Below, piece by piece: positions 1 to 7,281 of a DNA stretch of 16,270 nt. Position numbers and translations under genes: made by a program. This DNA comes from Flavobacteriales bacterium (lineage in GTDB: Bacteria > Bacteroidota > Bacteroidia > NS11-12g > UBA955): contig CANIZU010000022.1 of the NCBI GenBank assembly GCA_947472115.1, positions 1 to 16,270 on the forward strand, in the 5' to 3' direction. Each line of letters starts with the position of its first letter. Positions within the stretch are counted from its first letter, which is position 1. The notes beneath the pieces are model-generated. The model was not told the DNA's origin. It saw only the letters and a list, made by a program, of their open reading frames with translations, and did no database searches.

Positions 1-936
1 GCGAAGATGGTAAACAACTACGACTGGTTCAAAAATTGGTCGTTTTTGGATTTCATTCGCGATGTGGGTAAGCACATTACTGTGAGTTACATGATGAGCA
101 AGGACAGTGTTCGGAATCGACTTGAATCGGGGGGGATTTCGTTTACTGAGTTTACATATCAATTGGTTCAGGGATATGATTTTTTGCATTTGTATAAGAA
201 CGAAGGATGCAAACTCCAGATGGGTGGCAGCGATCAGTGGGGAAATATCACCACGGGTACTGAATTGATTCGCCGAATGGCGGGTGGAGAGGGTTTTGCG
301 TTAACAGCACCCTTGATTACCAAGGCCGATGGAACCAAGTTTGGAAAATCAGAAGGCGGTAACGTGTGGTTGGATCCAGCAAGAACATCGCCCTATAAAT
401 TTTATCAGTTTTGGTTAAATGTTGCCGATGAAGATGCCATTCGTTTCATCAAGATATATTCTTTGAAGAACCGCGATCAAATTGAAGCGTTAATTGCGGA
501 GCATACGGGTCAAGAGCACATGCGAATTTTGCAGAAAGAATTGGCGGCAGAGATGACGGTTCGAGTGCATTCAGAGGCCGATTTGGAGATGGCATTAAAA
601 GCCACGCAGATCTTTTTTGGCAATGGTTCGGCCGATGATTTAAAAGCGCTTGACGAAGCTACTTTGGCGGCCGCTGCAGACGGGATGGAGCGTTTTGAAG
701 TAGAGAAAGCATCGTTGGCTCAAGGCATTCAAGTGTTGGATCTGTTGGCCGTGAATACCCAGATCTTCCCTTCTAAGTCAGAAGCGCGCAAGATGTTGCA
801 AGCCAATGGATTTGCTTTTAACAAGGACAAGTACACCGACATCGACGGTACGATTGACGATGCGATTTTATTGCATGGAAAATACTTGATTGCTCAGAAA
901 GGCAAAAAGCAGTATTTCTTGATCGAGGCGGTTTGA
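1..936 (+). CDS. tyrS: Tyrosyl-tRNA synthetase, 5'-truncated by window edge
   Basis: Charges tRNA-Tyr with tyrosine in the cytoplasm (class I aminoacyl-tRNA synthetase). The reading frame is open from base 1, so the gene begins outside the window. About 311 codons are visible against roughly 420 for the bacterial family, so about the first 110-120 residues, including the HIGH motif, are missing. Visible family landmarks are VNNYDWF near the left edge, GGSDQWGNITTG (tyrosine-binding region), and KFGKSEGGNVWLD (the KMSKS-equivalent ATP loop). The last ~65 residues form an S4-like RNA-binding domain beginning near IFPSKSEARKML. The gene ends with TGA and converges on rfbA across 62 bp in which I see no strong terminator. 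Identification is secure from strong resemblance to the E. coli type enzyme. Confidence 0.97.
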   Translation, partial: AKMVNNYDWFKNWSFLDFIRDVGKHITVSYMMSKDSVRNRLESGGISFTEFTYQLVQGYDFLHLYKNEGCKLQMGGSDQWGNITTGTELIRRMAGGEGFALTAPLITKADGTKFGKSEGGNVWLDPARTSPYKFYQFWLNVADEDAIRFIKIYSLKNRDQIEALIAEHTGQEHMRILQKELAAEMTVRVHSEADLEMALKATQIFFGNGSADDLKALDEATLAAAADGMERFEVEKASLAQGIQVLDLLAVNTQIFPSKSEARKMLQANGFAFNKDKYTDIDGTIDDAILLHGKYLIAQKGKKQYFLIEAV

Positions 937-998
937 ACGGAACGCGGTTGAACTGCGCTCCCTAACTACATAAAAACCAAATCTTCAGCGTGTATGAG

Positions 999-1868
999 TT
1001 ACAACTTTTGCGTCACCATTTTCTCTAGGTACAAGCCGTAACCACTCTTTTTCAAGGGTTGGGCGATTGCTAGCAATTCATCGGACGTAATAAAACCTTG
1101 ACGCCAGGCGATTTCTTCGATGCAACCTATTTTTAGGCCTTGACGATCTTCGATGACCTGAACATATTGTCCGGCTTGCATGAGTGATGTAAAAGTTCCT
1201 GTATCCAACCAAGCCGTTCCGCGCTCGATGATGCGCACTTGCAAAGCGTTTCGCTCCAAATAAATGCGATTGACATCGGTGATTTCTAGTTCGCCGCGAG
1301 GGGATGGCTTAAGGTTACAAGCAATATCAACCACTTGATTATCATAGAAGTATAAGCCAGGTACTGCGTAATTACTCTTGGGTTCCAAAGGTTTTTCTTC
1401 TATGCTGATGGCGTTGAGGTGCTCATCGAACTCTACCACACCGTATCGCTCTGGATCGCTGACGTGGTAGGCAAAAACAATCCCACCATTGGGGTCGATG
1501 CTGCTTTTTAAGGTGTCTTGGAATTTGGAACCGAAGAAGATGTTATCGCCCAAAATCAAAGCAACAGAATCATCGCCGATGAAATCTTTGCCCAAAATAA
1601 ATGCTTGTGCCAATCCGTCTGGTGAGGGTTGAACGCAATATTCGAATCGGCAGCCTAAATTAGCGCCATCGCCCAATAACTTTTGGAAATGGGGTAAATC
1701 GTGGGGTGTGCTGATGATTAATATTTCATTGATTCCCGCCATCATCAAAACTGATAACGGATAATAAATCATTGGTTTATCGTACACTGGCATCAACTGT
1801 TTGCTCATGGCCAACGTCAATGGATGCAATCGGGTGCCAGAACCGCCGGCGAGAATTATCCCTTTCAT
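999..1868 (-). CDS. rfbA: Glucose-1-phosphate thymidylyltransferase
   Basis: Makes dTDP-glucose from glucose-1-phosphate and dTTP, the first step toward dTDP-L-rhamnose and other deoxysugars of surface polysaccharides. The 289 residues match the usual length (about 290). The N-terminal nucleotide-binding signature GGSGTRLHPLT is at residues 8-18, followed by KQLMPVYDKPMIYYPLS, the GDNIF metal-binding segment near residue 108, and EEKP and WLDTGT sugar-site motifs. The start is ATG, and a good -7 element (1874-1881) lies only 5 nt upstream of it, so the mRNA may have no leader. The partner genes rfbB, rfbC and rfbD are not in the window. The nearest upstream gene on the same strand is a secreted glycoside hydrolase 111 bp away. 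The family call is firm; which sugar the pathway ends in cannot be seen. Confidence 0.95.
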   Translation of the reverse strand: MKGIILAGGSGTRLHPLTLAMSKQLMPVYDKPMIYYPLSVLMMAGINEILIISTPHDLPHFQKLLGDGANLGCRFEYCVQPSPDGLAQAFILGKDFIGDDSVALILGDNIFFGSKFQDTLKSSIDPNGGIVFAYHVSDPERYGVVEFDEHLNAISIEEKPLEPKSNYAVPGLYFYDNQVVDIACNLKPSPRGELEITDVNRIYLERNALQVRIIERGTAWLDTGTFTSLMQAGQYVQVIEDRQGLKIGCIEEIAWRQGFITSDELLAIAQPLKKSGYGLYLEKMVTQKL

Positions 1869-1873
1869 AATTG

Positions 1874-1881
1874 CAAAGGTA
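1874..1881 (-). promoter_or_regulatory. Bacteroidota -7 promoter element for rfbA
   Basis: On the minus strand this reads TACCTTTG, an exact match to the TAnnTTTG consensus. It is followed by 5 nt and then the rfbA ATG, which would put the transcription start at or next to the start codon. No clear TTG (-33) element was found at the usual spacing. Confidence 0.45.
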
Positions 1882-1979
1882 TGCGATGCAATTGATTCAG
1901 TGTAAGTCCTGTGTTAAAAGTTGATGAAACCCCTGAGTTGCTTAGGGAAAGTGATTGAAATATTAGGAAGGGATTTGGG

Positions 1980-3197
1980 CTATCTGGGAATTTGATACAC
2001 TTGCACCCAGTCCACTTGGAAATCCGATGTTTTGTTGCCGCTTTCGATTAATTGGGGGATGTAAGTATTTTCCAGTCCGTTGTTTAACACCAAAAACATG
2101 GGTTCTTGGTAAAACTGGGCCATCCAGCGATTAAATCGTATCGATTTGACTTTGATGCCGTCTGTGTAGAAGTCGATTTTCTCGGGGGTCCACAAACACG
2201 AATAAATATGAAACGATGAGTCGGTGTCTTCCGAAATGCGAATTTTTTTCATCATCATCTGCTTGGTATGGGTCTCTACTTTCCCCGTGTGAACCGTCAT
2301 TGTTTGGGTATTTACGCTTTTCCCGTTGGCTTTACCGTACATCTCAAAAATATCGATTTCGGGGGGCCAATTGTTTTTTCCGGTAAGCCACCATGCCGGC
2401 CATGTTGCGGGTCCCGTTGGGTTTTTGCTGCGGACGGCGAAATATCCGCAAGTGAAATTTTGGCTGTGAAAGGTATTTACAACGCCTACGCTATAGGGAA
2501 TCATTACGGCCAGTTTTCCTGTGTCTGAATCTTCTGTTGCTATGTTTTGTTGTACTTGTGAGGTTGATACTGAACTATCTCTCACCTCGTGGTCGCCCAG
2601 ATATTTTATGACATTTCCTTGGGCATTTACGCGTTGAATTTGGATGAGTTCCTTGTGAATTAGATTTGTTTCATTCATCGCGCGATACATCCTTTCTACA
2701 TCGCCCTTGGGTTGATTCTCAATGATGATGGGATAAGGCCTAGGCTCATTTAGCAGGTGTAACTTGCCTTCGGCGACAAAAACCTGTGGATCACCGTAAA
2801 ACTGATGCGCATTGTCGGGATGAAACCGTCCCCAAGGCTGACCTTTCGACCAAACAGCGGGATTGAAAGTATCAAAATTGTCTTCGAATACGAGTTGATA
2901 TTCTTTGGCCTCTTCGGGCAGAACAAGGCTTGTTGTGTTTTTGGTTTGATATTTGAACTGACGGCTATATTTTGCGCTTCTAAAGTCCCAATTTTTTTTG
3001 AAATACATGCTCATTTTGGCGGCACGAATTCCTTTTGTTGTGGAATCGATGGGCGATGAGGCTTTAGCGCTTGCCAAATGCGTTGTGATCAATGAAAAGA
3101 GGATCAGAATGAGTGATGCAAACCGGCGGATGGAATTGAGGTGATTCGCTGTTTGGCGGTGTATGATTTTCAATTTGGAGGGCATCAAAAACGACAT
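1980..3197 (-). CDS. Secreted glycoside hydrolase family 16 protein
   Basis: Probable exported endo-acting beta-glycanase (the family includes laminarinases, lichenases, agarases, carrageenases). A basic N-terminus is followed by a hydrophobic stretch ending in LASAKA, which looks like a Sec signal peptide (about residues 22-45). The GH16 fold begins near YQLVFEDNFDTFNPAVW (about residue 98). The catalytic signature WPPEIDIFEMYG carries nucleophile E280, D282 and acid/base E285. About 80 residues between the early strands (155-236) are much longer than usual for this position and resemble nothing I know. No T9SS sorting domain is present at the C-terminus. The first ATG is chosen; a TTG two codons earlier falls inside a -7 element, and ATG at 3185 would leave a normal short leader and is a good alternative. 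No SusC/SusD or other CAZyme genes are nearby, so the substrate is unknown. Confidence 0.85.
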   Translation of the reverse strand: MSFLMPSKLKIIHRQTANHLNSIRRFASLILILFSLITTHLASAKASSPIDSTTKGIRAAKMSMYFKKNWDFRSAKYSRQFKYQTKNTTSLVLPEEAKEYQLVFEDNFDTFNPAVWSKGQPWGRFHPDNAHQFYGDPQVFVAEGKLHLLNEPRPYPIIIENQPKGDVERMYRAMNETNLIHKELIQIQRVNAQGNVIKYLGDHEVRDSSVSTSQVQQNIATEDSDTGKLAVMIPYSVGVVNTFHSQNFTCGYFAVRSKNPTGPATWPAWWLTGKNNWPPEIDIFEMYGKANGKSVNTQTMTVHTGKVETHTKQMMMKKIRISEDTDSSFHIYSCLWTPEKIDFYTDGIKVKSIRFNRWMAQFYQEPMFLVLNNGLENTYIPQLIESGNKTSDFQVDWVQVYQIPR

Positions 3198-3200
3198 AAA

Positions 3201-3208
3201 CAAAGTTA
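3201..3208 (-). promoter_or_regulatory. -7 promoter element for the GH16 gene
   Basis: The minus strand reads TAACTTTG, an exact TAnnTTTG match. It lies 3 nt from the ATG at 3197 and 15 nt from the ATG at 3185, which favours the latter as the true start if this promoter is used. It is only 12 bp from the opposing era element. Confidence 0.4.
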
Positions 3209-3220
3209 AGAAATTCGCAG

Positions 3221-3228
3221 TAGGTTTG
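3221..3228 (+). promoter_or_regulatory. -7 promoter element for era
   Basis: The plus strand reads TAGGTTTG, an exact TAnnTTTG match, 5 nt before the GTG start of era. This predicts a transcript that begins at or within a base or two of the start codon. No convincing -33 TTG is seen. Confidence 0.4.
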
Positions 3229-3233
3229 AAGTA

Positions 3234-4127
3234 GTGAGTGAAGCAGCATTTAAATCAGGATTTGTGAGTATTATCGGTATGCCAAATGCCGGAAAAAGTA
3301 CCCTTTATAACGCCTTATTAGGCGAGAAGTTAGCCATCGTAAACTCGAAGGCGCAGACAACCCGACACAGGATTTTTGGTATTAAAAATGGCCCTGGCCA
3401 CCAAATCGTTTTTTCTGATACCCCCGGCATTTTACGTCAGACCAGCTACGGAATGCACGAGCGGATGATGAAGTTTGTGAAGGAAAGTGTTGACGATAGC
3501 GATGTTTTGGTTTTGCTGATCGACATCAATGGAAAGGACTTTTCTGAGGAGATTCAAGAGAAATTTGAGCGGTCGAAGGCGAAAAAGATCGTTGTTTTGA
3601 ATAAGATCGACAAGGTACATCAGCAGAAGTTGGAGGAAAAGTTGGTTTGGTTGAAAAAGACGTTTATTGGCGATGTTTACTTGGCGATTTCGGCACAGGA
3701 GAAATTTCAGATTGATGTGTTGGAGAAGTATTTGGTTGATTTTTTACCTGAGCACCCGGCCTATTATCCTGAGGATCAACTGACCGATAAAACAGAGCGG
3801 TTTTTTGTCAATGAGATTATCCGAAACAACGTATTGAAGCTTTACGATGAAGAGGTTCCATATTCGGTAGAGATTGTGACTTTGTTATTCAAGGAAGAGC
3901 CAAAAATTATCCGTTTAAGTTGTGAAATTATCGTAGAGCGTGATTCTCAGAAGCCCATCATCATTGGGAAAAAGGGTCAGAGCATTAAGAAGTTGGGCAT
4001 CGAATCGAGGAAGGAACTGGAGTTATTTTTTCAAAAGCAGGTGTATATGGAATTGTTCGTGAAAGTGCGAGAAGATTGGCGCAACAACAAGAAGATGTTG
4101 GATCAATTTGGATACGAATCGGAGTAA
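3234..4127 (+). CDS. era: GTPase Era
   Basis: Essential GTPase that binds the 3' end of 16S rRNA during 30S subunit maturation and links it to cell-cycle progress. The length, 297 residues, is typical. G1 loop GMPNAGKST spans residues 15-23, G3 DTPG is 62-65, and G4 NKID lies near residue 122. The C-terminal KH RNA-binding domain (about 200-290) has its GKKGQ loop in IIIGKKGQSIKKLG. The start is GTG: an in-frame stop lies at 3207-3209, and the next ATG falls inside the G1 loop, so no ATG start is possible. The MSEAAFKSGF beginning aligns well with known Era N-termini. It is divergent from the GH16 gene and runs straight into the alpha/beta hydrolase gene, 11 nt downstream, suggesting cotranscription. 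Confidence 0.96.
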   Translation: MSEAAFKSGFVSIIGMPNAGKSTLYNALLGEKLAIVNSKAQTTRHRIFGIKNGPGHQIVFSDTPGILRQTSYGMHERMMKFVKESVDDSDVLVLLIDINGKDFSEEIQEKFERSKAKKIVVLNKIDKVHQQKLEEKLVWLKKTFIGDVYLAISAQEKFQIDVLEKYLVDFLPEHPAYYPEDQLTDKTERFFVNEIIRNNVLKLYDEEVPYSVEIVTLLFKEEPKIIRLSCEIIVERDSQKPIIIGKKGQSIKKLGIESRKELELFFQKQVYMELFVKVREDWRNNKKMLDQFGYESE

Positions 4128-4138
4128 GTTTGGGTAGC

Positions 4139-5272
4139 ATGCCAATGGCTTGGACAAATAAATATCGACGTTTCGTTGCCGTTTTTGGACGTCTCGATTT
4201 GGTTGTAGCACGTGTGCGGTTGTTTGTCGGGATTGGTATTGGGTTGATTGCGGTTTTCTCATTCACGGTTCTTACAGAGAATGATCGTGTGGGCAATTTT
4301 TTTTATGGTGATCAGCGGCAAAACGGATTCATCGCTTCAGCTTCGACTTCCATTTCAGATTCAAAATCGCTGGGTTGCTTTGCTCGCGATACCGTGTACT
4401 TTGTTCATTGCAATGGCAAATCGATCCGTGTTGAAATCAAGGTTGCTCGATTTGCCAAAGCATCGACTCGTCAAAAAATGTTGCTGCTATTGCCCGGTTG
4501 GAATTTTTCCGATACGCAGTGGTGTACACGAACGCGGGTTTGCGATGAGGCAACAAAGAGAGGCTACGATGTGATGTTGGTGGAGATGGGTAAGAGCGTA
4601 TATATGGATAGTTTGTACCCTCAGATGCGCGCTGACTACAGATTGCATCCCACGCGGACGTGGTTATGGGATTCTGTGTTAAAGCCATTACAAAAAAGGA
4701 CTTATTTTACTGATCAAGGCATACCAGAAGACCCAACAAAGACGGTGAATGGTAGGGTTTTATATAAATCGATGCGATTGCCCATTCCCTGTTTTGTGAT
4801 GGGATTGTCTACTGGAGCCCGAGGCGCTTTGTTGTTGGCACTGGAGCATCCTGAGGCGTTCCAGGGATGTGCTGGCTTGAGTGGTGATTACAATCCGTTG
4901 TTGATGAAGAACGACAACCTGATGATCAATTGTCTAGGAAAATTTGATGATGTTCCATGGCGATGGCGTGGTACAAATAATATCGAGATGCGGGTAGATT
5001 TTTTTAAGGTGCCAATGTATTTGGCTCATGGTAGCGATGATCGCGTTGTGCCAATGAAACAGACGGAGTCGTTGTTGCTTGCGATAGAGCGTTCAGAGGC
5101 ATGTAAAGCAAGGGCCGCGTTTCCAAAAGTGTACACCGCTGTGACTCACCATTATTTAAATGAAAAAATTATTCAAAGTGAAATTGTGGTCGGTGCCGGC
5201 CACGATTATATTTTTTGGAATCAGGCGGGCTTAAAAGCGCTAGATTATTTTGATGAATTATTGAATCATTGA
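4139..5272 (+). CDS. Alpha/beta hydrolase with N-terminal membrane segment
   Basis: Predicted serine esterase or lipase-like hydrolase of the alpha/beta fold, 377 residues. A hydrophobic segment (LFVGIGIGLIAVFSFTVL, about residues 27-44) after a basic N-terminus suggests a signal anchor or signal peptide, so the enzyme should work in the periplasm or at the membrane. The nucleophile elbow is GLSTG (S224), the likely acid is D301 in HGSDDRVVP, and the likely catalytic histidine is H355 in GAGHDYIFW. LLLLPGW near residue 120 fits the oxyanion loop strand. Substrate is unknown; the general look resembles the esterase D/feruloyl esterase-type group, a weak comparison. The start at 4139 follows the era stop by 11 nt and has GGAG at 4121-4124. 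An upstream ATG at 4076 would overlap era by 52 nt and add a segment translated from era sequence, so it is rejected. ATG 4145 is also possible. Confidence 0.8.
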   Translation: MPMAWTNKYRRFVAVFGRLDLVVARVRLFVGIGIGLIAVFSFTVLTENDRVGNFFYGDQRQNGFIASASTSISDSKSLGCFARDTVYFVHCNGKSIRVEIKVARFAKASTRQKMLLLLPGWNFSDTQWCTRTRVCDEATKRGYDVMLVEMGKSVYMDSLYPQMRADYRLHPTRTWLWDSVLKPLQKRTYFTDQGIPEDPTKTVNGRVLYKSMRLPIPCFVMGLSTGARGALLLALEHPEAFQGCAGLSGDYNPLLMKNDNLMINCLGKFDDVPWRWRGTNNIEMRVDFFKVPMYLAHGSDDRVVPMKQTESLLLAIERSEACKARAAFPKVYTAVTHHYLNEKIIQSEIVVGAGHDYIFWNQAGLKALDYFDELLNH

Positions 5273-5400
5273 CAGTTTTGTAATATGTCTACTGCCTCTG
5301 CCAATGGATTTGATAGAGCGAATCGCACAGTTTAAATATGAATAGGTCTAAGGATTTGCTTTGAAAGAAAAGGTATGGGCGGTTATTTCGTTTAACTATA

Positions 5401-5534
5401 TGTTATTTATCGCTCAATAAAGCGTCAATTTGACCTAAAAAAGAGAAATAAAAGAACGATAAATAAAATATCGGTCAAACACATAGGTTTTTTCGTTCAG
5501 AAAATGTTATATTTGAACGGTAAAAGACATACTT
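5401..5534. promoter_or_regulatory. AT-rich control region upstream of fic with inverted repeats and a -7 element
   Basis: The 262-bp gap before the fic gene has no gene I can support, but its right half is dense in repeats. A perfect 10-bp inverted repeat (TTATTTATCG, 5403-5412; CGATAAATAA, 5457-5466) is separated by 44 bp. Three TGACC/GGTCA half sites occur at 5431-5435, 5473-5477 and 5536-5540; the first is part of the palindrome GTCAAtTTGAC (5424-5434). CGTTCA (5494-5499) and TGAACG (5514-5519) bracket the exact -7 element TATATTTG at 5508-5515. The fic product has a winged-helix domain, so these could be operators for autoregulation; that is inference. The left half, 5273-5400, shows nothing I recognise. 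Confidence 0.45.
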
Positions 5535-6620
5535 GTGACCGATAAATTAAATACTAAGATGAACAGAGAGGAAATGATGATTTTGACTTATTTGAAAGAC
5601 AATCCCAAAACGTCAGCGCCTGAAATACATAATGGATTAGTTAATTTGAACACAAATTTCTCCATGTCACTCAGTACGCTAAAAAGGCGGCTTGGTGGAG
5701 AATTTATGAAAATGAATCTTGTTACAAGCAATGGTAAAGGAAAAGGATTAAAATATTCATTAACTTCAGAATACCAGTTAATCTATCCAATTGATGTGGA
5801 TGAATATTTCAGCTTTGAGAATAGGAAAATCCAAAGCCGTTTCAATTTCGAATTAATTGGTTCATTAGAAAATGCTCGGTTATTTACGGACGAAGAAATT
5901 GAAGAATTAGAAAGTTTACAAAGACAATATGAGCATAATATAAGTAAACTATCGCGGTCCGCATATCAAATGGAAGTTGAGCGATTATCCATTGATTTAT
6001 CTTGGAAATCCTCACAAATTGAAGGTAATACTTACAGTTTGCTAGATACGGAAATACTTTTGAAGGAACAACAAACGGCAAAAGGCAAAACGGTCGAAGA
6101 AGCAACGATGCTTTTAAATCATAAAAAAGCCATTGATTTTTTATTGCAAAATCTCGATTTTTTTGAAGCGCTGAAAATTCGAGACATTGAGGATATTCAT
6201 AGCATGTTAGTTGAGAAACTTGATGTACAACGAAATTTGCGCAAGGAATTAGTGCGTATTGGTGGAACTGATTATATACCATTAGATAATGAACACCAAA
6301 TTAGAGAATCATTACATGATGCTTGCAGAATAATAAACAGTAAGAAAAGTGTATTTGAAAAGGCATTGCTTACATTAGTCTTGCTCAGCTATATCCAAGC
6401 CTTTATGGATGGAAATAAAAGGGTGGCGAGAATTGTAGCAAATGGTATTTTAATAACTCATAATTATTGCCCAATTTCATTCAGAACAGTTGAAACGATC
6501 GACTATAAAAAGGCAATGTTGATATTCTATGAGCAAAATAATCTAAATGCATTCAAGCAGATTTTTATCGAACAATTCAAATTTGCAGTCGGTGAATATT
6601 TTAGAGTCCGTGTAGAGTAA
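5535..6620 (+). CDS. Winged-helix plus Fic-domain protein with altered catalytic motif
   Basis: Fic domains usually transfer AMP or other phosphate-containing groups to target proteins. This 361-residue protein opens with a winged-helix DNA-binding segment (about 10-65). A helix then carries S159-S-Q-I-E163-G-N, which fits the (S/T)xxxE(G/N) inhibitory motif placed N-terminal to the Fic core (class II Fic proteins). The Fic motif reads Q288-A-F-M-D292-G-N-K-R296-V-A-R299: the phosphate-binding DGNKR and second arginine are kept, but the usual His-Pro is Gln-Ala, so the catalytic histidine appears absent. The start is GTG at 5535; ATG 5559 is the alternative. The gene is visibly more AT-rich (about a third GC in sampled lines) than neighbours near 45-50%, and sits beside tRNA genes, suggesting horizontal gain. 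Target and activity are unknown. Confidence 0.85.
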   Translation: MTDKLNTKMNREEMMILTYLKDNPKTSAPEIHNGLVNLNTNFSMSLSTLKRRLGGEFMKMNLVTSNGKGKGLKYSLTSEYQLIYPIDVDEYFSFENRKIQSRFNFELIGSLENARLFTDEEIEELESLQRQYEHNISKLSRSAYQMEVERLSIDLSWKSSQIEGNTYSLLDTEILLKEQQTAKGKTVEEATMLLNHKKAIDFLLQNLDFFEALKIRDIEDIHSMLVEKLDVQRNLRKELVRIGGTDYIPLDNEHQIRESLHDACRIINSKKSVFEKALLTLVLLSYIQAFMDGNKRVARIVANGILITHNYCPISFRTVETIDYKKAMLIFYEQNNLNAFKQIFIEQFKFAVGEYFRVRVE

Positions 6621-6627
6621 AAACAAA

Positions 6628-6653
6628 AAAAGTCACCATTTCTGATGACTTTT
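6628..6653. terminator. Bidirectional hairpin terminator between fic and tRNA-fMet
   Basis: AAAAGTCA (6628-6635) pairs perfectly with TGACTTTT (6646-6653) around a 10-nt loop. Read on the minus strand the hairpin is followed by a T-rich tail, so it should end the tRNA-Glu/tRNA-fMet transcript. On the plus strand a TTTTCTCTCTT tail could also end the fic transcript, 7 nt after its stop. Confidence 0.7.
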
Positions 6654-6662
6654 CTCTCTTAG

Positions 6663-6734
<72 letters not shown>

Positions 6735-6743
6735 ATTTATTCG

Positions 6744-6815
6744 TAGCCCGTAGGGGAGTCGAACCCCTCTTTCCAGGATGAAAACCTGGCGTCCTAACCG
6801 ATAGACGAACGGGCC
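6744..6815 (-). tRNA. tRNA-Glu (TTC)
   Basis: The minus strand gives acceptor GGCCCGT pairing with ACGGGCT (ending in a G1:T72 wobble), anticodon stem CCAGG/CCTGG around loop TTTTCAT (anticodon TTC), and T arm GGGG-TTCGACT-CCCC. The discriminator is A and CCA is not encoded. It is first in the two-tRNA unit with the initiator tRNA. Confidence 0.97.
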
Positions 6816-6828
6816 ATCTAAGGGGCTG

Positions 6829-6836
6829 CAAAGATA
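6829..6836 (-). promoter_or_regulatory. -7 promoter element for the tRNA-Glu/tRNA-fMet unit
   Basis: The minus strand reads TATCTTTG, an exact TAnnTTTG match, 13 nt upstream of the mature 5' end of tRNA-Glu. This leaves a short leader for RNase P to remove. No clear -33 element is visible. Confidence 0.5.
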
Positions 6837-6873
6837 CAAAGAAATTTGTAAAAAAATGCAGTTCCCCAAAAAA

Positions 6874-7248
6874 TTACGCTGATTCGTGCTTAGTAATTAT
6901 TCCATCGCCCCATAATTCTTCTAGTTGATAGAAACTTCTTTTTTCTTCTGAGAATATATGAACGACAACATTGATGTAATCTAGGAGCACCCATTCTGAC
7001 TCGTCGTTTCCTTCGCGGTGGGCGGGTTTTTCTCTCAATGCCTTTCTAACTTCATCTTCTACGCTATCTGCAATTGCATCTACTTGACGTGCGGAACCAC
7101 CATGGCAAATCACAAAGAAATCGGCAAATGCGCTTGAGGTTTTTCTTAAATCTAGCGAAACGATTTTGAACGCTTTTTTCTCTTGCATTCCATGAACCAT
7201 CACGGCCACTAACGCTTCTACTTCTGATGTTTGAATCTTTTTTGCCAT
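6874..7248 (-). CDS. rsfS: Ribosome silencing factor RsfS (Iojap family)
   Basis: Binds ribosomal protein L14 (uL14) on the 50S subunit and blocks joining with 30S, saving energy in poor conditions. The length of 124 residues is normal. Family landmarks are KTSSAFADFFVICHGGSARQ in the middle and DYINVVVHIFSEEKRSFYQL then EELWGDG near the C-terminus. The start is ATG at 7248. It is head to head with birA. In many Bacteroidota the gene after rsfS is ftsH; here the next items on the strand are tRNA-Glu and tRNA-fMet, pointing to rearrangement or insertion on this side. Confidence 0.95.
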   Translation of the reverse strand: MAKKIQTSEVEALVAVMVHGMQEKKAFKIVSLDLRKTSSAFADFFVICHGGSARQVDAIADSVEDEVRKALREKPAHREGNDESEWVLLDYINVVVHIFSEEKRSFYQLEELWGDGIITKHESA

Positions 7249-7281
7249 CTAATCGCTTACTTTGCTACAAAGAACGCCATT

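Noticed and set aside
937..998. Short palindrome CGCGGTTGAACTGCG as a terminator between tyrS and rfbA
   Set aside because: The stem is short with a G-T pair and no T run follows on either strand.
4076..4138. Upstream in-frame ATG that would lengthen the alpha/beta hydrolase by 21 residues
   Set aside because: It overlaps the end of era by 52 nt, and the added residues are simply era sequence in another frame; ATG 4139 sits 11 nt past the era stop and places the basic region and hydrophobic segment normally.
4248..4574. 108-codon plus-strand frame inside the alpha/beta hydrolase
   Set aside because: Alternative frame with no domain; the hydrolase frame has a complete catalytic triad.
5884..6282. 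132-codon open frame on the minus strand inside fic
   Set aside because: It is antisense to the conserved Fic core, has no recognisable domain, and the plus-strand frame explains the region fully.
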